Below, in pieces: positions 24,615 to 32,599 of a DNA stretch of 64,000 nucleotides. Below the pieces are notes generated by a model. That model was given only the letters and a program-made list of their open reading frames with translations, was not told where the DNA came from and searched no databases. Within the stretch, counting starts at the first letter, position 1, and the number at the start of each line of letters is the position of its first letter. Origin of the DNA: an uncultured Flavobacteriaceae bacterium (GTDB taxonomy: Bacteria; Bacteroidota; Bacteroidia; Flavobacteriales; Flavobacteriaceae); NCBI GenBank assembly GCA_937929935.1, contig CALFUL010000004.1:62001-126000 (forward strand), in the 5' to 3' direction. Made by a program: the position numbers and the translations under genes.

Positions 24615-27207
24615 TTACTTTATCTCCTCCATTGTATTATTAATCAAAGTTTTAAGATGGTACTTATGAGCTTTAGTTGATGTGTTTCCGCTATTGTTCG
24701 CAACCATTCTATTAATAGCTCTTAAATTATAAAGCGCCATTGACACAGAGGCATTAGAATAACGAGTTTTAGATTTACCAGATACAATTGATATTAATTT
24801 TTTTACATATTCTTGCTGCAAATTTTGACGGGTTGAATTTACATTGCCGTAAATATCTGAAGCAAAAATACCTCCATTTAATTCTGTCATAAATTCAGCC
24901 AAATCATATTTGTTACCATACTTCTCTGAATCTGAAATTCGCTGTAAGGTATTCGGATGTAAAATATGATTCAATACATTTCTTTGAAAACGTAAGATAG
25001 TGGCATGAATCTTTGGATCTTCAGGACCACCAAAAAAGTTAAATCCTCTACGTTGTCTGGCTAAATAATTATTCAATTCTTTGGGTGAGTTAAATGCATT
25101 TTTTGCAAAAATATGTGTGTTTATAGCTTTCATTGCTCTTTTTTGATCTGCATAACTTACGGGGGTAAACGGTTGGGTTGCTCCTTCTTGACCTGCCATT
25201 GCTCGATCTACATAAACACCTCCAATAAATCGTGACATTACATTACCAGCTTGGGCATATTGCCCCATAAGAATGGCATGAGCTATTCTTAAATCATTAT
25301 AGGTATCACCTTCTTTTGAATACCTATCCTTGAGTTTGCCAAACATTCGTTTTACCAATGCAATTCGATTAACTGAATAGGTTATTTGATCATTTGATAA
25401 ATCTCCGGTGTTAACGCGAGGGTCGATTCCTTTTCCTGGTGCCCGCATATCATCTGCATCATTACCAAACTGAAGTTCTGGTTTGGTAGATTGATTTAGA
25501 AGGTTTTGCATTTCAGCATCAGATGCAAACTGTTGATATCCAAATTGAATAGCCCATTCATCATAAGGTCCAACCGTGGTTGAATAGTAATGACCTTGAT
25601 TGGTAGGGTCATTAGAAACGTTAATTGCAGTATAATCCATTACAGAGCCTACTAAGGCTTTCCCTTTAATAAAATCTGGATTATTTAATTCATCAGGACT
25701 AAATAATTGACTTGCTTTCATGTTATGGTTTAGACCTAAAGTATGCCCAACCTCATGCATAACAAGCTCAATCATCGCCTCTTTTTTCAATCCTTCCATA
25801 GCCATGTCGTCAGCATTTGCAATAGCAAGTGCAGTTTTTCCAAACTGTGTATTGAATTGCATTAGATGACCGTATGAGCAATTAATTTGATTTTTTGAAT
25901 TTAACCAATCAAATGAGGTATCTTGATTCTCTGCGGTAATGTCATCGAATAATTTATCAACCCGAACGCGATTTGTGTGATACACAAATTCTAACATGAT
26001 GTCTGCTCCAATTATTTGTCCAGTTTTAGGGTTTACAAAACTAGGACCATATCCTCCAAAAGGTGGGTTAGGAGAGGAGGTCCATCGCAATACATTATAT
26101 CTTATATCACCAGCATCCCATGTGGCATCATCAGGTTGTGTTTTAACTACAATAGCATTTTTAAAACCAGCTTTTTCAAAAGCAATATTCCATCGTTCAA
26201 CAGCTACTTTAATTGTGGATCTAAACTCTTTTGGTGTTGAATTTTCAATCCACCAAGTAATTGGCTCAACAGGCTCTGAAACTGTAGCAGATGGATCTTT
26301 CTTTTCTAGGTGCCAGCGGTGTATTTTATCTCTGTAATTCGCTGCATCAACCGAAGTCATATCATTAGTTTGAGTTAGAAAATAACCAACTCGAGGGTCA
26401 TCAAATCTAGGCTTATATGAACTTTCTTTGATTTGTATAAAACTATGATGAATATTGATTTTGACATTACGACCATCAGTAACAGCAGCAGAACCGCCAT
26501 TTAATACTGAGGGAGTTGAATATATGTAAGAGACAACAACATCAGTATTTTCTGGGTAATTGCGAATGTCTTTGATTTTTGTAGCATCTTTTTCAAGGCT
26601 GCCTAATGAGAAATCAGTTGGTTTACTTCCTGGAAATTTTGGAGGTTTCACTTGTGTTAGCTTTTCTTTCTTAAAAAGAGCGTCTGCCTTTATTAAATAA
26701 TGCCCTTTTACACTATCAGTTGCTTCAATTTTTAAGCTAGCTAAGGGCGCTTCACTGATATTCGCTTTGCTTGATTTTGAAAGTGCATTTTCTTCATCAA
26801 AATAAAAGGAATTGTTTTGGTATATAAACTCAAGTCTATTATAAAACTTCGCAATTTTAAAAATTCTAGCCCCGCCGTATGCACCTCTAAAACTATAGGC
26901 GTCAGTTACACCATCAGCTATTTGATTAAAGTAGATGTATTCTTTATTAAGCTGCTCTTTAGAAATAAGCATTTAAGTTTCACCGGTAACCGTGTCACGG
27001 TAAATGGTAAATAGACCTTCTAATTTTTTACTTGATTTAACTAAATCATCAATTGTTTTCTTCTTGTCTTTTTTAGGATCTAGATTCATTGCTGATTCAC
27101 CCTTTTTGCCTTTTTTCTTCTTTTTTTTGTGCTTGAAGATTGGGCGCTATCATTAGTAAAAGGCAAACTGCGGCGATGGTCTTAATCATTAAATGCTTAC
27201 TTCTCAT
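24615..27207 (-). pseudogene. Secreted zinc metalloprotease (DUF5117/DUF5118 type), 5' end broken
   Basis: The intact 785-residue frame (ATG 26972) has the metzincin motif HEVGHTLGLNHN near residue 405 and the S-x-M-D-Y turn in GSVMDYTA, as in the DUF5117/DUF4953 family of large secreted proteases. Its own signal peptide is missing. Upstream, ATG 27207 opens a signal peptide (MIKTIAAVCLLLMIAPNLQAQ) and a Lys-rich linker. Removing one base from the A run at 27121-27128 restores KKGESAMNLDPKK...FTIYRDTVTGET, but a TAA at 26973-26975 then stands where a Tyr or similar codon is expected before MLISKEQL. Repaired length is 863 residues. Two independent lesions suggest recent loss of function. Confidence 0.8.
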
Positions 27208-27264
27208 TTTTATAGTTTTTATTAATATGTGTGGTTGATAGGGGAGTTCATAAATATATATAAA

Positions 27265-27298
27265 AAAAGCTCAATTACTTATTAGTAATTGAGCTTTT
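27265..27298 (-). terminator. Terminator of the small acetyltransferase gene
   Basis: A perfect 15-bp stem (27265-27279 with 27284-27298, core GCTCAATTACT) with loop TATT and A/T tracts on both sides. It separates the 27335-27628 gene from the metalloprotease gene. Confidence 0.9.
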
Positions 27299-27334
27299 AA
27301 CTTTTGAAATGTAATCTAGTATAGTTGCTGAGAA

Positions 27335-27628
27335 TTAAATTCTAATGCCAACAGGTAGCATTTCTTTGTATTGTCTATTTTTTCTTAAAAAACCTGCTAT
27401 TTGAGGGCTAGTTGGTACCACGCGTTGGTTATTGTCTTGAATGTGGTGTAATACAGATTTGATAAAATCTTCTTTAAAACCATCTTGAGAAATAGCTTCT
27501 GGTATGACTAACTTGGTTAGAAAAACTTTACGTTCTTGTGAAGAGTATTCAATCTTGGCTAAATGTCCTTCCACGCTAGTTTCAAATTGTCTAAGAAAGC
27601 TATTATCTTTGATTTCTACTTCATTCAT
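27335..27628 (-). CDS. Small GNAT-like N-acetyltransferase
   Basis: A 97-residue protein of the short COG2388 (YjdJ/Gtl) type. It opens EIKDNSFLRQFETSVEGHLAKIEYS, continues with KVFLTKLVIPEAISQDGFKEDFIKSVLHHI (the acetyl-CoA-binding helix region, here without a plain RxxGxG/A motif) and ends VVPTSPQIAGFLRKNRQYKEML. The fold assignment is good. The substrate is unknown, and catalysis is not certain given the weak CoA motif. Confidence 0.75.
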   Translation of the reverse strand: MNEVEIKDNSFLRQFETSVEGHLAKIEYSSQERKVFLTKLVIPEAISQDGFKEDFIKSVLHHIQDNNQRVVPTSPQIAGFLRKNRQYKEMLPVGIRI

Positions 27629-27800
27629 ATAGTTTGATTTTAAGTTTCGGTTTAAGGCAAAAAAATTACGGGGTTCTCAGCCGTAATTTTTACTATTTTT
27701 TTTCCACTATCTTTAGCTTATAATTGCTCTCAACTAAAGCAGTATACAAAAGTACAACAAATTTCACGTTTTTCCTAAAAATACAGTCCTTTTTACGCAT

Positions 27801-28463
27801 ATGGCAAGTGAAAAAATATCAATTTATTTTATGCCGGGTATGGCAGCGAATCCTTCTATTTTCAGGCATATTAAATTACCTGAAGATAAATTTGAACAAC
27901 ATTTACTATCGTGGTTTGTTCCTGAAAAAGGGATGTCTTTATCTGCCTATGCCAAGGAAATGTCAAAGCGAATCATCCATCCTAACCCAGTGTTAGTTGG
28001 AGTTTCTTTTGGAGGGATGCTCGTTCAAGAAATTGCAAAATATGTAAATGCCCAAAAGGTTATTGTAGTATCAAGTGTCAAGCATGAAACAGAATTGCCT
28101 AAACGCATGCTATTTGCTAAATATACCAAGGTGCATAAATTATTACCTACGGGTATTGTCAATAATGTAGAGCTTTTGGCAAAATATGCTTTTGGTGAAA
28201 CAGTGACTAAACGCTTAGCTTTGTATGAAGAATACCTTTCAGTACGTGATAAAGATTATATAGATTGGGCTATTGATCAAATTGTTAATTGGAAACCATC
28301 CTACTGCCCTGAATGCCTTATTCATATTCACGGCGAGAAGGATAATGTTTTTCCTATTTCAAATATTAAAGAATGTATTCCTGTAAAAAACGGCACGCAT
28401 ACCATGATTATTCACCGTTCTAAGTGGTTTAATGAGCACTTACCGGCAATTATTTTGCAATAA
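27801..28463 (+). CDS. Alpha/beta hydrolase
   Basis: A 220-residue cytosolic protein with the nucleophile elbow GVSFGGMLVQE (Ser near residue 70), oxyanion region FMPGMAANPSIF near 12, a late Asp in IHGEKDNVFPI and a His in NGTHTMIIH near the end. That completes a Ser-Asp-His triad. No substrate can be given. It lies 42 bp before the transglycosylase gene, so the two may be cotranscribed. Confidence 0.85.
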   Translation: MASEKISIYFMPGMAANPSIFRHIKLPEDKFEQHLLSWFVPEKGMSLSAYAKEMSKRIIHPNPVLVGVSFGGMLVQEIAKYVNAQKVIVVSSVKHETELPKRMLFAKYTKVHKLLPTGIVNNVELLAKYAFGETVTKRLALYEEYLSVRDKDYIDWAIDQIVNWKPSYCPECLIHIHGEKDNVFPISNIKECIPVKNGTHTMIIHRSKWFNEHLPAIILQ

Positions 28464-28505
28464 AAGAGTTGTATTTATACCTTTAGTTTTAAACAAAACC
28501 AAAAA

Positions 28506-29447
28506 ATGAAATTTTTAAAAAACCTTTTGATGGGTATTGGTGTGCTCTTTGTAATTAGCACACTCATTTTTGCAGTTCAGCAAAATCAAGAAATCATCCA
28601 TTTAAAAAAAGAAGTAAAGAAAAAGAGTGTCGCTGAAGGATACCAAATATCTTCAATTGATATACCTAAAGACCTCAATTTTGCTGAAGAGAAAGTACCA
28701 CAAGAAGACCCAGAAATTTTAGAACGTGTAGATCGCGAATTTTTAGTCAACACCTATTGGCAGTCAAATGCGGTTTTATTGATGAAAAGAGCGAACAAAT
28801 ACTTTCCGATAATTGAGCCAATTTTGGCCAAGAATGGTATTCCTGATGATTTTAAATATTTAGCAGTTGCTGAAAGTGGTTTAGATAATGTGGTGTCACA
28901 TGCTAAAGCAACAGGGTTTTGGCAAATTATGAAAGCTACGGGTCAAGAATACGGACTCGAAATTAATAAGAATGTTGATGAGCGTTATCATTTAGCAAAA
29001 TCAACAGAGGTGGCTTGCCAATATTTAAACAAGTACAAAAAAAAATATGGTAGCTGGACCCTAGCAGCTGCTGCGTATAATACGGGTACAGGGTCTGTTG
29101 ATAAATATATGAGAATTCAAAAAGTGAATGATTATTATGATTTATTACTGGGTCAAGAAACGGGGCGTTATGTATTTAGAATCATGGCGATTAAAGAAAT
29201 TTTGAGCCATCCTGAAAAATATGGTTTTGAAGTTGCAAAAGAAGATTTGTACAAAGCGGTACCCACTTTTAAAGTTGAAGTTGATACCCCCATTGCAGAT
29301 TTTGCAGATTTTGCCAAACAATATGAGATTAACTACAAAGTCTTAAAACGTCATAATGCTTGGTTACGTGAACCGCATTTAAATAATCAATCAGGTAAAA
29401 AGTATACGATTGAGATTCCGCATAAAGGCCATTATATCACAAAGTAG
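28506..29447 (+). CDS. Membrane-bound lytic transglycosylase (MltD-like)
   Basis: A 313-residue protein with an N-terminal membrane anchor (about 8-24) and an SLT domain at about 100-230 that cleaves peptidoglycan between MurNAc and GlcNAc. The catalytic Glu is in AVAESGLDNV, followed by the family motifs GFWQIMKATGQEYGL and AAAAYNTGTGSVDKYM. The C-terminal ~60 residues (VDTPIADFADFAKQYEINYKVLKRHN) look like a degenerate LysM-type module. It acts in the periplasm on cell-wall turnover. Confidence 0.92.
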   Translation: MKFLKNLLMGIGVLFVISTLIFAVQQNQEIIHLKKEVKKKSVAEGYQISSIDIPKDLNFAEEKVPQEDPEILERVDREFLVNTYWQSNAVLLMKRANKYFPIIEPILAKNGIPDDFKYLAVAESGLDNVVSHAKATGFWQIMKATGQEYGLEINKNVDERYHLAKSTEVACQYLNKYKKKYGSWTLAAAAYNTGTGSVDKYMRIQKVNDYYDLLLGQETGRYVFRIMAIKEILSHPEKYGFEVAKEDLYKAVPTFKVEVDTPIADFADFAKQYEINYKVLKRHNAWLREPHLNNQSGKKYTIEIPHKGHYITK

Positions 29448-29480
29448 TATATTTGATATTAAATCAACGTACAAACTTTA

Positions 29481-30680
29481 ATGAAAAAACTTACGCTATT
29501 ACTTTTCTTAATTACCTTTTATTGTCAGGCTCAAATAACTTTTGAAAAGGGGTATATCATAACTAATGACGGTGTCAAAACAAGTTGTTTAATTAAAAAC
29601 CTAGAATGGTTAAATAACCCAGAAAACATCAAATACAAATTGTCTGAAAATGGCAATGAAATAGATGCAAGTACAGAAGAAATCTCAGAATTTGGTGTTG
29701 GCGAATTCAAGTTTGTTAAATATAGTGGATCTGTTGATCGTTCGCCAGTTATTACAGAATTGCTTGATTCAAAAAGAGCGCCTCAATTTGAAGAAGAGGT
29801 TGTTTTTTTAAAGGAATTAATTCGTGGTAACATAAATTTATACTCACTCGTAGATGGAAATTTAGTTCTTTTTTTCTTTAACAATGAGCAACGAGAAATT
29901 GAGCCACTTATATACAAAAGATATTATAAAGAACAACTAGCGATTGCAACTAATGACGGGTACAAACAACAATTAACGGGTATTCTAAATTGCAATGCTG
30001 CTATTTCATCAGGCATAAGTAGACTGGCCTATAACGAGAAGGCATTACGTAACTTATTTGAAAAACAGAACAATTGTATTTCAGGAGAAGCAAAGGTGGT
30101 TGAAAAAACTAAGAAAGGAGAATTTAGGTTTTTTATTAGACCCGGAGCTTCGATAAATACGTTTAGAATTCCTAAAAGGTTTCCTGGTTTAAGTTTAAAT
30201 CCAAATCCCAACGAATATGATTTTAGTAACGTTGTTGGCTATCAAATAGGCTTTGAATTAGAGTACGTTTTACCTTTTAATAAAAATAAATGGTCTGTTT
30301 CTATTGAACCATCCTATAATTTTATAAAATCTGAATCAACAACTACAAATACAATTCCTGAATTAGCCACATTAACCTATAAAGCGTTTGAATTGCCTTT
30401 AAGTTTGAGGCATTATTTTTTTCTATCCAAAAAATCAAAAATATTTATTAACGCCTCTTATGTTTTAATATTTGACCTGAATTCTTCTCTTCTGCCATTT
30501 AGCCGCGGATCTGGTTTTAGAAAAGGATCTAATAGGTCTTTTGGCCTTGGATATGATTATAATAATAAAATACGTTTAGAGGCACGGTATGACACTGATC
30601 GTGGAGCTCTTTTTCCTACTAGTAACCTAGTATCGACCAAATTCACTAGTTACGGCATTGTTTTGGGGTACGGATTTTAA
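29481..30680 (+). CDS. Outer-membrane beta-barrel protein (PorT-like) with N-terminal domain
   Basis: A 399-residue protein with a signal peptide (cleaved after FYCQA), a periplasmic part of about 20-200 and a C-terminal barrel from about 215 (RFFIRPGASINTF...GYQIGFELEYVLPF ... SLRHYFFLSKKSKIFINASYV). It closes in an aromatic strand ending GYGF, typical of outer-membrane insertion. The N-terminal part (GYIITNDGVKTSCLIKNL...EISEFGVGEFK) shares a pattern with the small secreted proteins near 4 kb. Function unknown. Confidence 0.8.
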   Translation: MKKLTLLLFLITFYCQAQITFEKGYIITNDGVKTSCLIKNLEWLNNPENIKYKLSENGNEIDASTEEISEFGVGEFKFVKYSGSVDRSPVITELLDSKRAPQFEEEVVFLKELIRGNINLYSLVDGNLVLFFFNNEQREIEPLIYKRYYKEQLAIATNDGYKQQLTGILNCNAAISSGISRLAYNEKALRNLFEKQNNCISGEAKVVEKTKKGEFRFFIRPGASINTFRIPKRFPGLSLNPNPNEYDFSNVVGYQIGFELEYVLPFNKNKWSVSIEPSYNFIKSESTTTNTIPELATLTYKAFELPLSLRHYFFLSKKSKIFINASYVLIFDLNSSLLPFSRGSGFRKGSNRSFGLGYDYNNKIRLEARYDTDRGALFPTSNLVSTKFTSYGIVLGYGF

Positions 30681-30702
30681 TTTCTTTTGAAAAAGTATTT
30701 AA

Positions 30703-31218
30703 TTAAATCCTTTTCATCTGCTTTTGCATCATCTTAATTTGCTCAGTAAGCATATTATTTTTGTCCAATTTTTTGGCTTCATTTAAAAGCGTTGTAGCTT
30801 CTCTTTTTCGTCTTTTCTGCATTGCAATACCTGCAAGACTTAATTTTGCCATCGCTACATCATAATCCATAGTTAGTCCTAATTTCAAGGCCTTTTTGAA
30901 ATATTTTTCAGCTTGTGTTAAATTGGTTTGAGAAAAAATGATACCGTGCAAGTAGTTATAATACCCTTGTTGCTTTATTGTTAGTGCCGCTTCAGGGTTT
31001 TTGATTTTCGACAACCATTTTTGTGTGCCATCCATATCTTGCTTTCGCATTCTTAGAAAAGCAAGTAAAATCATTTCATTTCTGAAATAAAGGAAAACAA
31101 ATATCAATGAAAGAAGAATTAAAAAAATTCCGTTGCCAATATTTCCTTCAAAAAACTGATAACCAGCATAAGCTATAATTAGGCCGGCAATAATAAGTTT
31201 GAATATTTTATTAAACAT
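30703..31218 (-). CDS. Membrane-anchored TPR protein
   Basis: A 171-residue protein with two N-terminal membrane helices (about 7-20 and 28-45) and then TPR-like helical repeats (TIKQQGYYNYLHGIIFSQTNLTQAEKYFKKALKLG and AMAKLSLAGIAMQKRRKREATTLLNEAKKLD). It probably holds protein partners at the inner membrane. Its start lies 3 bp past the stop of the 31222-32103 gene, so the two form an operon. Confidence 0.8.
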   Translation of the reverse strand: MFNKIFKLIIAGLIIAYAGYQFFEGNIGNGIFLILLSLIFVFLYFRNEMILLAFLRMRKQDMDGTQKWLSKIKNPEAALTIKQQGYYNYLHGIIFSQTNLTQAEKYFKKALKLGLTMDYDVAMAKLSLAGIAMQKRRKREATTLLNEAKKLDKNNMLTEQIKMMQKQMKRI

Positions 31219-31221
31219 AGT

Positions 31222-32103
31222 TTAGTGTATTAGTTCGTAGGTAATAGTTGATTTAATAGTTGTTGGTATTTCAGTCTCACCCATTTGCGGCATTACTGAG
31301 CCTCCTTTAAACTCACCTTCAACATACATTGTATTAATAAAACCTGTAGTTCTACTGGCGTTTATTTTGGTGGTTTGTTCTCCTTTTAGATCCATTGAAA
31401 TACTTGGCTCATTGGTTGTAATATTTACTTGAGCCAAACCATTGATTTTTATTTCAGAATCAGACAAATTCTCTAATGTCCAGGTATTCTGTGCTATCAA
31501 TTTGCCTTCGTAGTTATTCTGCCAAGTATCGCCTATTTCAATTTCATTTGAAGAATAGAAATAGGTCATTTGCTTATAACTATTTGACAGAGCCTCAGAT
31601 CCAAAATCTTTTTTTAATGATTCTTTCATCATGTTTTTCGTGAAATCATCTTCAATACCAGAGGCATTAGCCATTTTGGTAATTAAACTATCACCACCAA
31701 TGACCTTCAAAATATTGCCTGTTTTGTCAAAGGTTAACTCGACTTGATTATTTAAAAGGCTATTAAATATCTTTGATTGCACATCATCATCATTAACCTC
31801 TTTAGCACGTACATTCATGAGATCGCCTTGAATGCTAGATTTCATGTTCATATTAAGATCTTGAAAATTCAAGGAAATTAAATAGTTATTTTCTTTAACC
31901 TCGGTTACTTTAAATTCAATAATACCGTCAAGTAAATTGGTTATGACATGCGCTGCACCATTTAATTCTTGAGTAATGACCTGCTCAGCTTTTTGCTGCA
32001 CTACAAAAGTATCACCTACTTTTAAATCATACTGTAATAAAGTTTGCCCCATCAACAGTGATGAAAAGATGAAGAAAAGAAGTATTGTTATTTTTTTTTT
32101 CAT
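31222..32103 (-). CDS. DUF6263-like secreted protein
   Basis: A 293-residue protein with a signal peptide ending SLLMGQ (about residue 20). The mature part is beta-rich and follows the pattern of DUF6263: LLQYDLKVGDTFVVQQKAEQVI near the start, LTFDKTGNILKVIGGD in the middle, then IEIGDTWQN and MDLKGEQTTKINASRTTG. The role is unknown. It is first in a two-gene operon with the TPR protein. A 238-bp gap before it is shared with the divergent rpmH promoter. Confidence 0.75.
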   Translation of the reverse strand: MKKKITILLFFIFSSLLMGQTLLQYDLKVGDTFVVQQKAEQVITQELNGAAHVITNLLDGIIEFKVTEVKENNYLISLNFQDLNMNMKSSIQGDLMNVRAKEVNDDDVQSKIFNSLLNNQVELTFDKTGNILKVIGGDSLITKMANASGIEDDFTKNMMKESLKKDFGSEALSNSYKQMTYFYSSNEIEIGDTWQNNYEGKLIAQNTWTLENLSDSEIKINGLAQVNITTNEPSISMDLKGEQTTKINASRTTGFINTMYVEGEFKGGSVMPQMGETEIPTTIKSTITYELIH

Positions 32104-32255
32104 TGATGGTAACTGTTTTTGCGAACCTATATTTGAATCAATTAATTAGGGGTTTAAACATTTGTTTACGCTATATTAGAAACTTATTCGGGCAAAAATA
32201 CTAAATTACATAAGTAGTGGCACTAGCGATTTTATAAATTATTTTTTCTTTTGTA

Positions 32256-32286
32256 TTTGGCAAAGAGAAAACTCTTCGTATATTTG
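32256..32286 (+). promoter_or_regulatory. rpmH promoter
   Basis: TTTG (32256-32259) and TATATTTG (32279-32286) with exactly 19 bp between them, an ideal Bacteroidota -33/-7 promoter. The ATG of rpmH is 56 bp past the -7. Confidence 0.85.
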
Positions 32287-32341
32287 CGCCCAGTTTTGCA
32301 GGTATAACTGCACGACATTCAATTAAGAAAAGGATTTACAG

Positions 32342-32509
32342 ATGCCAGGTCAAAAGAGAACATATCAGCCTTCAAAGCGCAAGAGAAAGAACAAGCATGG
32401 TTTTAGAGAACGCATGGCTAGTGTTAACGGAAGAAAGGTTCTTTCAAGAAGAAGAGCTAAGGGAAGAAAAAAATTATCTGTTTCTTCAGAAACACGTCAC
32501 AAGAGATAA
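32342..32509 (+). CDS. rpmH: 50S ribosomal protein L34
   Basis: A 55-residue, very basic protein ([20 protein letters not shown], then [25 protein letters not shown]). It matches L34, with two extra residues at the N-terminus compared with the common MSKRT- or MKRT- start. It is too short to be found by length-based gene calling. It has a very good promoter at 32256-32286 and a terminator at 32535-32569. rnpA, dnaA and other oriC-type neighbours are not adjacent. Confidence 0.97.
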   Translation: MPGQKRTYQPSKRKRKNKHGFRERMASVNGRKVLSRRRAKGRKKLSVSSETRHKR

Positions 32510-32534
32510 ATGATTGATATTATTTAAAATATTG

Positions 32535-32569
32535 AAGGTGTTACTTTTTATAAGTAGCACCTTTTTTTT
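32535..32569 (+). terminator. Terminator of rpmH
   Basis: AAGGTGTTACTT pairs with AAGTAGCACCTT (one mismatch) over a 5-nt loop, followed by a T tract. It lies between rpmH and carB. Confidence 0.85.
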
Positions 32570-32599
32570 AGATTACAACTTAAAATACTAGTAAAAATA

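Noticed and set aside
26973-26975. Programmed readthrough of the TAA in the metalloprotease gene
   Set aside because: No known stop-readthrough signal is seen, the upstream frame is also broken, and TAA is the least leaky stop. A lesion is simpler.
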